DNA from: Diadema setosum
Lineage: Eukaryota; Echinodermata; Echinoidea; Diadematoida; Diadematidae
Direction: 5' to 3'
Assembly (NCBI GenBank): GCA_033980235.1
Contig: CM067064.1
Coordinates: forward strand, 6,872,501-6,936,500
DNA: 64,000 nt
The notes below the pieces were generated by a model. That model did no database searches. It was not told the DNA's origin and was given only the letters and a program-made list of their open reading frames with translations. Of this stretch, positions 11,807-22,694 are shown piece by piece. Numbering within the stretch: position 1 is the stretch's first letter; each line of letters opens with the position of its first letter. Both the position numbers and the translations under genes were made by a program.

Positions 11807-13569
11807 TATGATGTTTTTCATAACTCCACATGGAAATAAGATCGTGGAATAATGTCACTAACTCACTCACAACGTCTATGATTATATTTTTGAAACTATC
11901 TGGGTGTTTATATAAAAAGCAATCATTTCGAGTGCAATTGCACAGAGAGAAAAGCACAAGAGATTAAGACAATTTTTTTTTGTTTTCAATTTTAAAATTT
12001 CACATGCTTCCTTTGAAGAATGAAGTATGTCGTAACCACATTATGCAAATTAACCAAGGTGATGATGTTATCAACTCACAACTCTTCCTCTGGCAGTCTG
12101 GTTTGTGCACAAACGATATTGAAAACATCATGTTTTTGGTTAATATTATGTCAGCATAACTACAACCTTTCAACTCCCAAAATCACAATCGCTCGTACGT
12201 ACACTGTCACACACGAAAGATATGACCTAAAGGACATTGTGAAGGATGCAAATTAAGATTTTGTTGGGGGAAGGGGTTCGGTCTCATGTATTAAAGAAAG
12301 AAGTAAAGAAAATGTGCATATAGGTACATTGGGGACTTGACGGACTACTACATTATCATCTCTTCTGGTATGGATATGTGTGGTTTCTAGTAATATAACT
12401 CATTTAGGAAAGCATTAAAAGCTCAAACAATCCCCAGAGTTCTTATTTCAGGCCCGATAGATCATGACACAGCTACTACTATATTCTGTTGCTTTGGTCT
12501 TTTATAATTATCTAGACCATACCTATTGAAACCAACTTGAAAATGATGCTGAATTTACTTTACCTATATGCATCGATTATGATCTTTGAGCTGCTATCAA
12601 TAATTACATCACTCATTTTAGTTCTGTAATTTCTACTCCAAAAAGTAACTCTTAATCTATCATTGTTAATCAGTTTTGATGTGAATGATATCTTTTCCCA
12701 TCTAACACCGAATGAAAATAGTGAAAGTATAGTTCAAGCTAATACAAAACTGGCAAAGCACAGTCTTCATTTAATTTGCATAAAACAATATTATAGAGGC
12801 CTAAACAATTGTATAGACCTATACAATATCATAATAATCTGATATATTGTAACGTAAACGTATATAATATATACACTTTGCAACACCTCTAAGTTGTCAA
12901 TGTGTGTGTATGTTTGTGTGTGTGTGTGTGTGTGCGTCTTGCAATTCATTGACAAACCTTTAACTGATCCGTTGGTTCAATTTTCTTTCTTTTGTTACCA
13001 TTTGTCTACGTGAGCATACTCTGTCCTTTTACTCGCTTACTCAGTACTTTCTGCCAGAAAGATGTCAATTTACCTTTATGAAAAAAAAAATTCTCAGAGT
13101 TGTGCCCGTGGTTGTTTACCTAAAAATTTTTACATCTTCCTGTACACGTTTGTATGGACTTCCTTCGTATACTACTCGATAAGCCAACGTTGCCGAATTA
13201 AGATCTAGTGTACGATATGTAGCCCCCTGTTGTTCTTATTGTTCAGAAATGGGGAAATTATTTCGTTCTTCTTTTCGGGGAAAGGATAATAATTTGCGCA
13301 AGAACGGGCACCGCCATACAGTTAAGTGGCAATTTCGTTTTAATTGGTCCGTTTGAGAGAAGCAGGAAGCTCAGAGCGCCGCGAGGGAAGGAAAAAAAAA
13401 CCCTCATCAGAATAGGCTGTACCAGGGTATTCCCTGACGTCATCAATCATCAATTTGCCTCGGTAGTATATCTATTGTTAGAGTCTTCGGCATGACAGAC
13501 CGTGAATGATTGTCCCTAGATGAAATATCGTTTGTACTCTGCGTGCTTACAGCATTTCCATTCCTTTTA
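10248..13569. other. Gene-free stretch
   Basis: No gene seen. It contains a CAGA-type repeat at about 10,440-10,495, a short G/A-rich patch at 11,486-11,530, an (AT)n tract at 11,748-11,802 and a (GT)n tract at about 12,901-12,935. The rest is AT-rich single-copy-looking DNA. Confidence 0.5.
11748..11802. repeat. (AT)n microsatellite
   Basis: Pure AT dinucleotide tract of about 55 bases. Confidence 0.95.
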
Positions 13570-13658
13570 TATGTAAATATAATAATAAAAATATACTACT
13601 ACTACTACTTATGATAATAATAATAACGACAACAATAATAATGATAATAGTAGTAATG

Positions 13659-13732
<74 letters not shown>

Positions 13733-13745
13733 CACAACAACAATA
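13570..13745. repeat. (TAA)n microsatellite
   Basis: Trinucleotide tract, imperfect at its left side and nearly pure TAA from about 13,657 to 13,731. It gives spurious poly-isoleucine frames. Confidence 0.95.
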
Positions 13746-14352
13746 ACAGATGGCAGTACGTTACGATTACGGTTTGACTGAGTACCTTACCACTAGCTTT
13801 ACTCTTACAAGTCGTTTGTTTCAATAGTGGTAATTAAGATGCTGACTTTCCTCCTATGTCTATTCACACTTCCAAGATGAAGACGAGATGAAAGAGAAAT
13901 TAGCACAAAAACACGACCATGAATAAATCACTGATTGCCGAATAAATGGTGCATGAAATGACAAATTCAAATCTTTATCGAAATGATACAGTATCGTTTA
14001 TAACTCGTTTCCTGCTGTCAGTGAAGCAAAATGTCATGCCAACGTATCTTCTCTGATAAATTATGTTTCCCTTCTTTCCAGCTATTTCAAGAACTAAAGA
14101 CGAATGTCTCTGATTAAAGCAATTCGAAGTCGAGAAGACAAGATCCGAATAAGATGAAGGATTCGATTTCTGCCTATCAAGCTCGATTTGACGTGCTTCA
14201 AGAACGTGTCCATAATCACAACTAGATAGATTCCTAATTGGCAAAGCTTTGGTGGCCACTGGGCATCGGTTCATCTCGCCTCACGCAAGGCAAATTACTT
14301 TGGGAAGGAAATGATATACGAAGGTGAGACTAATGAGGTGAGGCTAATGTTC

Positions 14353-14550
14353 TATTATATAGATGATGACTGGCGGGGGAGGGAACATACCGAATGTTCC
14401 ACCCGAAGGGTTTGAAATGCTATCTAGGGAGGTTGTAAGTCCCGAGACGAAGTAGAGGGACTTATAGCCTCCCGAAATAGCATTTCAAACCCTTCGGGTG
14501 GAACGTTTGGTACATGTTCCCGACAACAAAAGTCATCATCTGTTATATTA
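14353..14550. mobile_element. Palindromic hairpin element, about 90-bp arms
   Basis: The left arm runs through GATGATGACT, GGGAACAT, GTTCCACCCGAAGGGTTTG and AAATGCTAT to GTAAGTCCC. The right arm repeats this inverted from GGGACTTATAG to AGTCATCATC. The loop is about 13 bases near 14,440-14,452. The inner 45 base pairs are almost perfect, so the transcript would fold into a long hairpin. No open frame. Probably a MITE; a small-RNA precursor is possible but not shown. Confidence 0.8.
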
Positions 14551-14552
14551 TA

Positions 14553-14822
14553 TGGGTTAGTCAAATTATCACACTTTCGTACGCATTACAATAATCGGTC
14601 ATCTGCTTTTTCACATTGTATGGAATAGGCAAATTTATCCTATCGAATGATAATAAAAATATGACCGTTCATTCGTTTGGTATCGTTTGTCATTTGTTAC
14701 GTGAAAATGTTTTCCCATGGGAGAACGTTACATACATGTTCTGCCCATGGGCGAACATAACCAATGTGCCTCCATCACGTGACTGTGTTTAGCCAATCAC
14801 TAACCGGTATTTGACTAACCCA
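14553..14822. mobile_element. 270-bp element with 14-bp terminal inverted repeats
   Basis: TGGGTTAGTCAAAT at the left end is matched by ATTTGACTAACCCA at the right end. A second inverted pair around CCCATGGG lies inside at about 14,712-14,752. It abuts the hairpin element on its left, so the two may be parts of one composite insertion. Confidence 0.65.
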
Positions 14823-15103
14823 TTCAATATAGATATAATGTTTCGTCACCTTTCGTAATTAGTATGTTGTACTAAACGCTTATATCATAACTTTGGAACA
14901 TACATCCTACAAGTTGTGCTTTTAAGTAGGTTCCTTAATTATACTACACATCATTATATCATTATTATATCCTTATACATTGTGCAATTTAATTTCAAAT
15001 TGACTGTTGTGTTAAACATTTTTTTCGACATCATTAATGGAATCTAAAACCTAAATACGAAATGTGGAATATGGAACATAAATAAAAAAGACCATAAGGC
15101 TGT

Positions 15104-15147
15104 GTGTGTGAGAGAGAGAGAGAGAGAGTGTGTGTGTGTGTGTGTTT
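15104..15147. repeat. (GA)n(GT)n compound microsatellite
   Basis: A GA tract is followed directly by a GT tract. Confidence 0.9.
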
Positions 15148-15257
15148 GGATGTGTTGTTTTTGTGTGTGTTCTGATACATAACATCTACACAGTCACTGA
15201 CGTTTTGATTATTAGCCAAGATTTACCAGCTTCCAAAACTTGCTCTCATGGTGACAC

Positions 15258-15488
15258 GACATTATTGCTCCTGCGACATTGTTGCTCCGGTGTTATTATC
15301 TCCAATGACTTGTAGGGTTAGGGTTGTAATAGGGTTTTAGGTTTAGTTTGATGTGAGGATTAGGTTCATTTTGATGTGAGAATTAGGATTAGCTTTATAT
15401 TTAGGGTTATGTTTGTGGGTCATGTTATGTATGGATTAGTGTGCAGATTTTTCATGGGAGCAATAATTGTCGCAGGAGCAATAATGTC
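15258..15488. mobile_element. 231-bp MITE with 31-bp inverted ends and TTAGGG-like core
   Basis: The left end GACATTATTGCTCCTGCGAC is mirrored at the right end by GTCGCAGGAGCAATAATGTC, extending to about 31 bases with one mismatch. The interior is a degenerate G-rich array of TTAGGGTT-like words (15,316-15,412). The TTAGGG content is internal to the element and is not a telomere. Confidence 0.8.
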
Positions 15489-16276
15489 CTGGAACCTTTC
15501 TCAGATATTCATTCATATCTTTCACATCATTTTGTGCATTCTCTTTCAACCAAAGCTATCATTAACCTTTAAAGAATGAGTACCCACTGATGACATTTTG
15601 CTTTCATTTCAGTATTAATGACGAAACTAAAATACCATTGTTCTTTGAATACCAGAGTCCGACAACAGCTCTGGATATCTACGTTTGATGTGAAAGCACT
15701 TCTCACGACGATTTATATAGGGAAAGAATCATCTATTGCGAAATGACATGCATTCTTTACGGAGGGATACGAAGTACGTGTCTCAGTAGACTATCCATAT
15801 CTCTAGGTGAAAAACCCCCCAGGTATTCTTAGGTATATATACACATATACACCATATAAACACATAAAAAGAGAGAAAGAGTGTGTGTTTGTGTGTGTGT
15901 TCGAGAAGAGGTCTCGACCGTCTACAGAACCAGTGCATCGCATCACCTTATCTATTTAACTATTATTTATGTTCCGCGTATTGGCAGTACTAGAAACAGC
16001 AAACATAATGTCACAATAGAAGAATGCCAATTGCCAATTGCCTTGATAATCGTTCTAATGAATTTCATTAGCACTTTCAACCCTGACGAAGGGGAAGGCC
16101 CGAGAAAATTCGGATTTTGAATTAGAATCAAGGCAAGTGGCATTTAATGCATTCCTCTATTGTGACATTATATATATATATATACATACATAGTATGCAT
16201 GAATGTATGTAATATACATACGATTATGTTGGATGTATGCTTCTCATTTGCGTGTTATCAAACGCTTGGCGAGCAG

Positions 16277-16278
<2 letters not shown>
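15489..16278. other. Gene-free stretch
   Basis: No gene or element boundary recognised. Short GT and AT tracts occur at about 15,880-15,900 and 16,169-16,184. Confidence 0.5.

Positions 16279-16314
<36 letters not shown>
16279..16314. repeat. Poly-T tract
   Basis: A run of about 36 T. It could be the reverse-strand tail of an old retroposon, but nothing next to it identifies one. Confidence 0.85.
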
Positions 16315-16317
<3 letters not shown>

Positions 16318-19300
16318 CTTCGAGATATATTCAGAGCCTGAAGTGTCTGCTGCATTGCCATCAATTTAAAGCTGTCGCGTCGTATACTCCAGTTTAACAA
16401 CATGCATGCCTAGCAGTATTATCTTGCAGGTTTCGATAGCTCATCCATATATTGCAGTTGCTATGTAAATATGATGATTTTTTTTTTCGACAAAATGGCA
16501 GACCAATGCTGATTATGTTCTGAAGACACACACTATGCAGGGATTTTGGCTTGCGATGGCTTGCGATGTTCCAGGTATAAACTATGACGTTCATGCAGGA
16601 CTCGTTACAATGACTTTGCCTATCATCAATAATATTCATACCAATACACGCTCTAAACATACACAAATGTGGACTTTTTACATCTGCTCGAAATATTGAT
16701 GGTAATAATGTATAACTGATATCAATAACAATAAAGATATTAATAATTATCATCATCGTTTCACTCATATTAGACACCAGCATGAATGAAATATCCAAAA
16801 GAGCATCATTGCTTTCAAAATCCGAGGATTCAAAAGAAAGCAGGGTACGGCTATGTTCAGTACTATACTACGCCTTCACAATGAATCTTGAAACATACTG
16901 ATACTCACCCTGGAGTGGGAGAAAGGCGATATTTTGCTACTGCTTCTCTTCACGAAAAGTCAAGGTTAAAGTGGCCTTGACCATGACGACAAGGTTCATC
17001 TTTATCAAAACCGTCAAAAGCGAAATGAAGACAAAGTGCAATGGTGGATTTCCTCGTAGGAAGTGGAGCAGAATGAGCCCAATCCGAGGAGGGAGAAAAT
17101 CCGCCAGAGCTTTCGGTCATAAACAAATAAGACGCCGTGATGACTCGAACTTGATGGCACATCTCATGCGAACGGGATGCAAACAGCGGAGTGCCAGCTT
17201 GTCTCACTGCCTTTACTCCCCTTCTCCTGAGGAGAAATTCTAGCCTCCCCCCCCCCTTCCTTCCCCTATTTTTTCCGATCCAAGACGGACGTGATGGGTG
17301 TAGCAGGATTTCGCGCGCTTTCAACGACCATTTTCGTCGCGCGCTTTTAGTCTCAGACATTACAGACCTCGCTCTGACATGTCTGATACCTGCCTCATCT
17401 ATATCAAACGAAGTGCCGGAAACACAGTGGCCTCCGTTTATTCGAGATAGCTGTTGAACACTCAATTTATGTACGCGGAACTGTTGAATTCAAGGAAGCA
17501 TCATCCCCAGGCTCGGAGCGTATGTATGCCAAACTCATTCAACCGAAGCCCATGCACATCAAGCACTTGCCCTTCCCTTTTCGCATCAGGCATGGTGCAG
17601 TTCCCGTCTCCATCAATCAAATCACGCCTTTTCAAAAAGAAAGAAAGCATGATAAAGAAAAACATAGACTTTAAAGAGGAATTAATAATCTTGTGTCATC
17701 GCAATCCTATAACAAAAGAAACAGGACTATATGATATGATGGATAAACACATACGTATAGGGAACTACACGAAGCACGCTATGTGACAACGTTATTTGAC
17801 TAACGCAAATCAATTCGGCTAGATGTAAAGTCGGCGAATGATATCCTCATGACCGCAGTCCTACCTCGAGAGAAGTCATATTTAGGCCAATTATTGAATA
17901 AACCAGCTTATTTTGCATGAGTTCACAAAGAGTTATCTTGATCGAAATAATATACATTCAGTGGACCCACCATCCTTGCCTATGGACTCACACAGGCGCA
18001 TAATATTTTATACCTATTCTGAGATCTCCTCTTTCAGACTTTGATCAAACCTTTCGTTGCATTTTTCGTTCCCAGTTTGTGTGTTGAAAATGCAATGAGG
18101 AAATATTCAGTCTTTCAGCGATTTTTTTTTTCAGCTTTAGAAAAGAAAGCGGTTCTCTAGGATGAAAATATATATTTTCGGATTACAGCAATTTGAAGAA
18201 AAATGTATAGGAAATAAAAATATCCATAGTGTTATGACTTTGTGACAATTTGGCAAAGGTATTATTGTGTGCACCTCTTATTGTGTTGTTCTTGTAATAA
18301 CTAAGTACGAACTCTCTGCTGCATGAAATGCACTCGCATTATTACTGATTGCAAACATGGAGAATATAGCCTCCAATCACAACCACCTTTTGGCAAATAA
18401 TAAGATGACGGACAGTTGCTTTGTTTTCATCAATATGCTTTCATCAATATACCACCTATTCTTCGTGTATACAGATTGAACAAAAATGGCAAAGATGGAC
18501 AAATACGGAAGACTATAGCCCGCGAGCATAGACTATTACCGGAGTAGCTGCATTACCTAAAAAAGAGTCATTTTACAGACCGACAGCCGACTCTTTTGTT
18601 TTTATCCGAGCATTGATTTTGTTCCCCCGCCGCTTGGCGCTTTCTTTGCTCCTTATTTTCCAACGCATGGCGGGAAGGAGGAGAGGTCGGTCTTATCCAA
18701 CAGAATTTAGGGTGAAAGTCACGTTTATAACCAGCCATCATCATTCCTGCTAACGTGGGATCAGTTTTCCCATTTAACCCCTCTTAAGATTTACACCTTT
18801 CCTTAAAGTTGAGGTAAATCATTTTCAGCATCCAAACATTTTGAATAACTCGTTGACATATTAAAGGCAGATGTAGGTCTACTATTTGGTTTTTATTTAC
18901 TCAGTCGTCAAACGAAATGATCAAAAGATCACCTTAGGGTGTGATCGACCGTTATGTGGATTTGAATTGACCATGCATGAAGTGTGGTATCATGACTGTA
19001 TGTGGCATCATTCTTTAGAAAGGTTATTCACGTATATACATGTGATTTTACGTCCTTATTTTAGCAAGCAAAACAGGGGTATAATGTCTGCATGGTTATC
19101 GTTGCCTTAATAATTAAGTGATACACACACGCGCGCTGATATAGATGAACGCAGACGTATTGGTCTTGTTAGCAGTTCACGAAATATGTTGAGCTGCGAA
19201 TGTGGAAATCTAAATCCAAATACAAAATAGAGATCAAATTAAGATCACTTCGAAAGTACAAGTGTACTAGTTGTCTTAATATACATTTTGAGTTTTAGTA

Positions 19301-20370
19301 TTCAATATGGTCTACTTCATCGATTTTGTAAAAAGTGTGCAATTGTGCGCGCGCCTAAGGTATGTGATTTGGTCATGACACGTATATTTCCTCCACCTGC
19401 ACTCTTCCTGTTTATCAAATTATTAAAGATCAACCGTTTAATTCACCGAACTTGGCCCGAGTGTGTCTTATCTGATACAAAAGGGACAAAACAATGCGCA
19501 ATAATATTAATATTATATCAAGTAACTTCCTTATAATAAGATATACTTTGATTCATCTTTGCAAACGATAGATTAAATTTAGAGCGGCGATGTGATTTTT
19601 GGCTAATCTTTCTATCAGCCATTGACTTCATCTCCTTGGGGATTTCTTGGGTGAGGCGCACTGATAGTTTCGTCATACATCAACATGGAAATGCCATCGG
19701 ACCACTGATGATGAAAACGGTATTAGGGGAATCTATCATAATTCTGTTCGCTTTACTGACTTTTGATTTATGGCTTTGAATGGAAGAAATTTCGAGAATG
19801 TATATTATTCTATTGTAATGATGATTTTCCAAGAATAGAGTCACAAGCAGAATGTTGATTTCACATCATGAATTACATGAGAAGTGAAGCCTCTATTTAG
19901 GGCTAGACTTCATGATAACAGTTTGACCTAGTTTGCAATTCATATCTTCAGCTGAAAAGCACATAGCTATACCATGAGGGCACACTAAAGGTCTCACAGT
20001 GTTGTGCATTATAACAATAGCCTACTACACGCTGTGGCGGCATTTTGCGTCCCAGCACAGGAGTCATGTACGCCACGTTCTTGCGAGTTATGTACACTTG
20101 AGTACACAGTGATCCACGGGGGTTAGCCGATTGGCTCGTCACGTGATACGAACAAGCGTTGAATCTGCTCTATATTTAGAAGGTTTACTTAGCTGGATGA
20201 AATGGGAGAAGGAAAGTAAAACAGAACCACACGAAACAGTGGAATGGTCGTGGGTCATAGCGAACTTTGGACGAATGTGTGCCTATAAAGACAGCATCAT
20301 GTAATGATGAAGATGATGATGATAATAACAATGAAGTGATAGTAAAAACGGTAAAGTGTACCACTGCTTC
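16315..20370. other. Gene-free stretch with one GC-richer island
   Basis: No gene could be supported. The segment 16,950-17,460 is richer in G and C than its surroundings and is open for 171 codons on the minus strand, but the translation shows no domain, transmembrane segment or splice-site pattern I recognise. A 5' exon or regulatory region of an undetected gene is possible. The remainder is AT-rich and unstructured. Confidence 0.4.
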
Positions 20371-20418
<48 letters not shown>

Positions 20419-20448
20419 TTGCTCCTACTACTACTACTATTACTTCTA

Positions 20449-20481
<33 letters not shown>

Positions 20482-20482
20482 G

Positions 20483-20556
<74 letters not shown>

Positions 20557-20560
20557 AACC

Positions 20561-20595
<35 letters not shown>

Positions 20596-20712
20596 CACTA
20601 CTACTACTACTACTACCACTACTACTACTACTACTTCTACTACTACTACTACTACCACTACTACTATCAATAACGATAACAATGATGATAATAATCATAA
20701 TAATGATAATAA
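20371..20712. repeat. (CTA)n microsatellite, about 300 bp
   Basis: A long, mostly pure CTA trinucleotide array to about 20,665, grading into AAT/GAT repeats. All three frames are open on both strands, giving meaningless poly-Tyr, poly-Leu, poly-Val and poly-Ser frames. Confidence 0.97.
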
Positions 20713-21362
20713 TGAGCATCTTGTAATGTCCATTTAACCCACTTTATCTGCGTGATCAAATCGCAGTGCTACATAATGCAAAGTCGAATTACAAGAGAAA
20801 CTAAAGTCAATGAAGAGAATAATATAAATAAAAGCAAACGAAAAAGAAACGAAAAGTAGAAAGTAGTATTCAATTCAATTCTATTCAAAATGATTTGATT
20901 TCCATATAAAGTAATACAAAGTAATATACATAACGCTTACATGAGTGTACATGAGTATCGTTTGCAGTGTATTACTTGAACAATAGAGTAATCTTAGAGT
21001 TCATGTGAACATTTCCAAAGGTTTCTGATTATTAATGCTAAGAGGATTAAGTTGAATCTTGTGATTTTGTCTAACACACCACTTGAATGAATATTTATAT
21101 ACGTAAAAAGATTTGCACCAGATTATACGCCTAATCTGCTTTGTGTTCTCGAAATAGTGACGGTTTGTGCCTATCTGATAATGAAACTTCTTTACAATGC
21201 AACATTATTGAGGGGGGGGGGGGGGGCGAGATCTCATTAGTAGATTAACGCAATTTCACACCAGTGATGCACGTGGGGGCAAAGTCGCATTGCATGTTTT
21301 TTTTCTACCAATGGCTCTATGAAGTGATCTGCTGCCGCAAAAGCAATACCCCCCCCCGTCCC

Positions 21363-21404
<42 letters not shown>

Positions 21405-22606
21405 CCCCTCTTTCTCCCTCTCTCTCATCCACCTTTACAGTCTCCGTTTCGTCGGAGGAAGAGATTCATATCGGAATGCGATCCACGGAGCTGGTAATTC
21501 GCTGGTTCCCCTTACTGACTATAAAAGGAGTGAGAAAGCAGGGATTTCGTATTTATTTCACCCATGGGAAGCAGCGGTAACCTTTGACGTCGGTACTCCG
21601 TTCACCACTGGGACTCCTTTTTAAATCGAACCACTATAAAAAAAAAAAAAGATCAAAATCACCACCACCACCAACAAAAACCGAATGATCCAGAAACGCC
21701 AATACCTGGTGATAAGAATTGTTTCCAACTTCACCTGCTCCGTAGTTTCTGAGAAAAATTTGTTACAAGCCGAATCTACTGAAATATTTCATATTCATCA
21801 ATTTCGGTTAACTATGGCAAAGTTGGACAAGCTTTCCCGTTGTCAAAGGAGATTCTTGTTTTTTCAAAGGATAACTCCGGCTGCTTTAACTTTAGGCCTA
21901 CATTTGAACAAAGTAGCTATAAATTGATTGCGTTGGGATTAAAAAAAATGTTGCCAGCTATAGGGGTCTTTTAAAGGTTATTCCAGTTACAATTAAAGTA
22001 AATTAGACAAATGCATCTTTGCTTCAAAAGTGTGCTTTCAAAATAGACCACGGACACACACACACACAAAATAAGACGAATAATAAGATATAGGTACACT
22101 GTAGTACTTTCACTACTCTACAGGTACAAAAAAGGGGCCATTGATGTTACATTTCATACAAAGCGGATATTTTTTCTTTCTGATGTAATGAATATGATTT
22201 GCAATCGTTCGTTTAGAAATTTGCCGCTTCACTGCTTGAGTGTTATTGTCGCCATTTTCTAAATCATGATGATGTCAAATTTGAAGACTATCTGGAATAC
22301 TCTACGCTGCTATTTCAAAGATAACGCAAGTTCATCGTATAAACAATGATACAGGGTAGGTTTGCAATAAATGATAATACGCCCATTTCCACTGCCCGTA
22401 AGAGAGTGTATGAATCGGCGCGTCATGTTCTTGGCATCGGATTAAATTTCGTTCGCTTACCTGGTCAATGTAAGTGACTGTGCAGTTTCCCCGCATTTGG
22501 TCATAGGGATCGCACGTCATACTCCGCGGAATGCGATTCATTCCATATCCAGGCGGTGTCTTCGGCAGACGTACTCTCGGTTAAATTCTCAAGAAACAGT
22601 GGGACA
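20713..22606. other. Intergenic, upstream of the DESI1-PUL gene
   Basis: Contains a poly-G run (about 21,214-21,226) and a (CT)n tract (about 21,360-21,425). The 5' UTR and promoter of the gene starting at 22,607 should lie at its right end. No TATA box or initiator could be assigned with confidence, and a non-coding first exon further upstream cannot be excluded. Confidence 0.5.
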
Positions 22607-22694
22607 ATGGAGGAACAAGAGGGACAAGACGTAAACCTCTATATTTATGACCTAACCAAGGGTCTCGCAAAGCAGCTATCGCAGGTCTTGCTAG
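22607..22694 (+). CDS. DESI1: DESI1-PUL exon 1
   Basis: Start exon, residues 1-29 plus one base. Encodes the first PPPDE strand and helix ([16 protein letters not shown]). Donor GTAAGT, phase 1. Confidence 0.92.

Noticed and set aside
15316..15412. Interstitial telomere from a chromosome fusion
   Set aside because: The TTAGGG-like words are degenerate and lie strictly between the inverted ends of a MITE.
20297..20719. Long frames of poly-Val, poly-Ser, poly-Tyr and poly-Leu
   Set aside because: They are translations of the CTA microsatellite, open in every frame on both strands, with no flanking exon signals.
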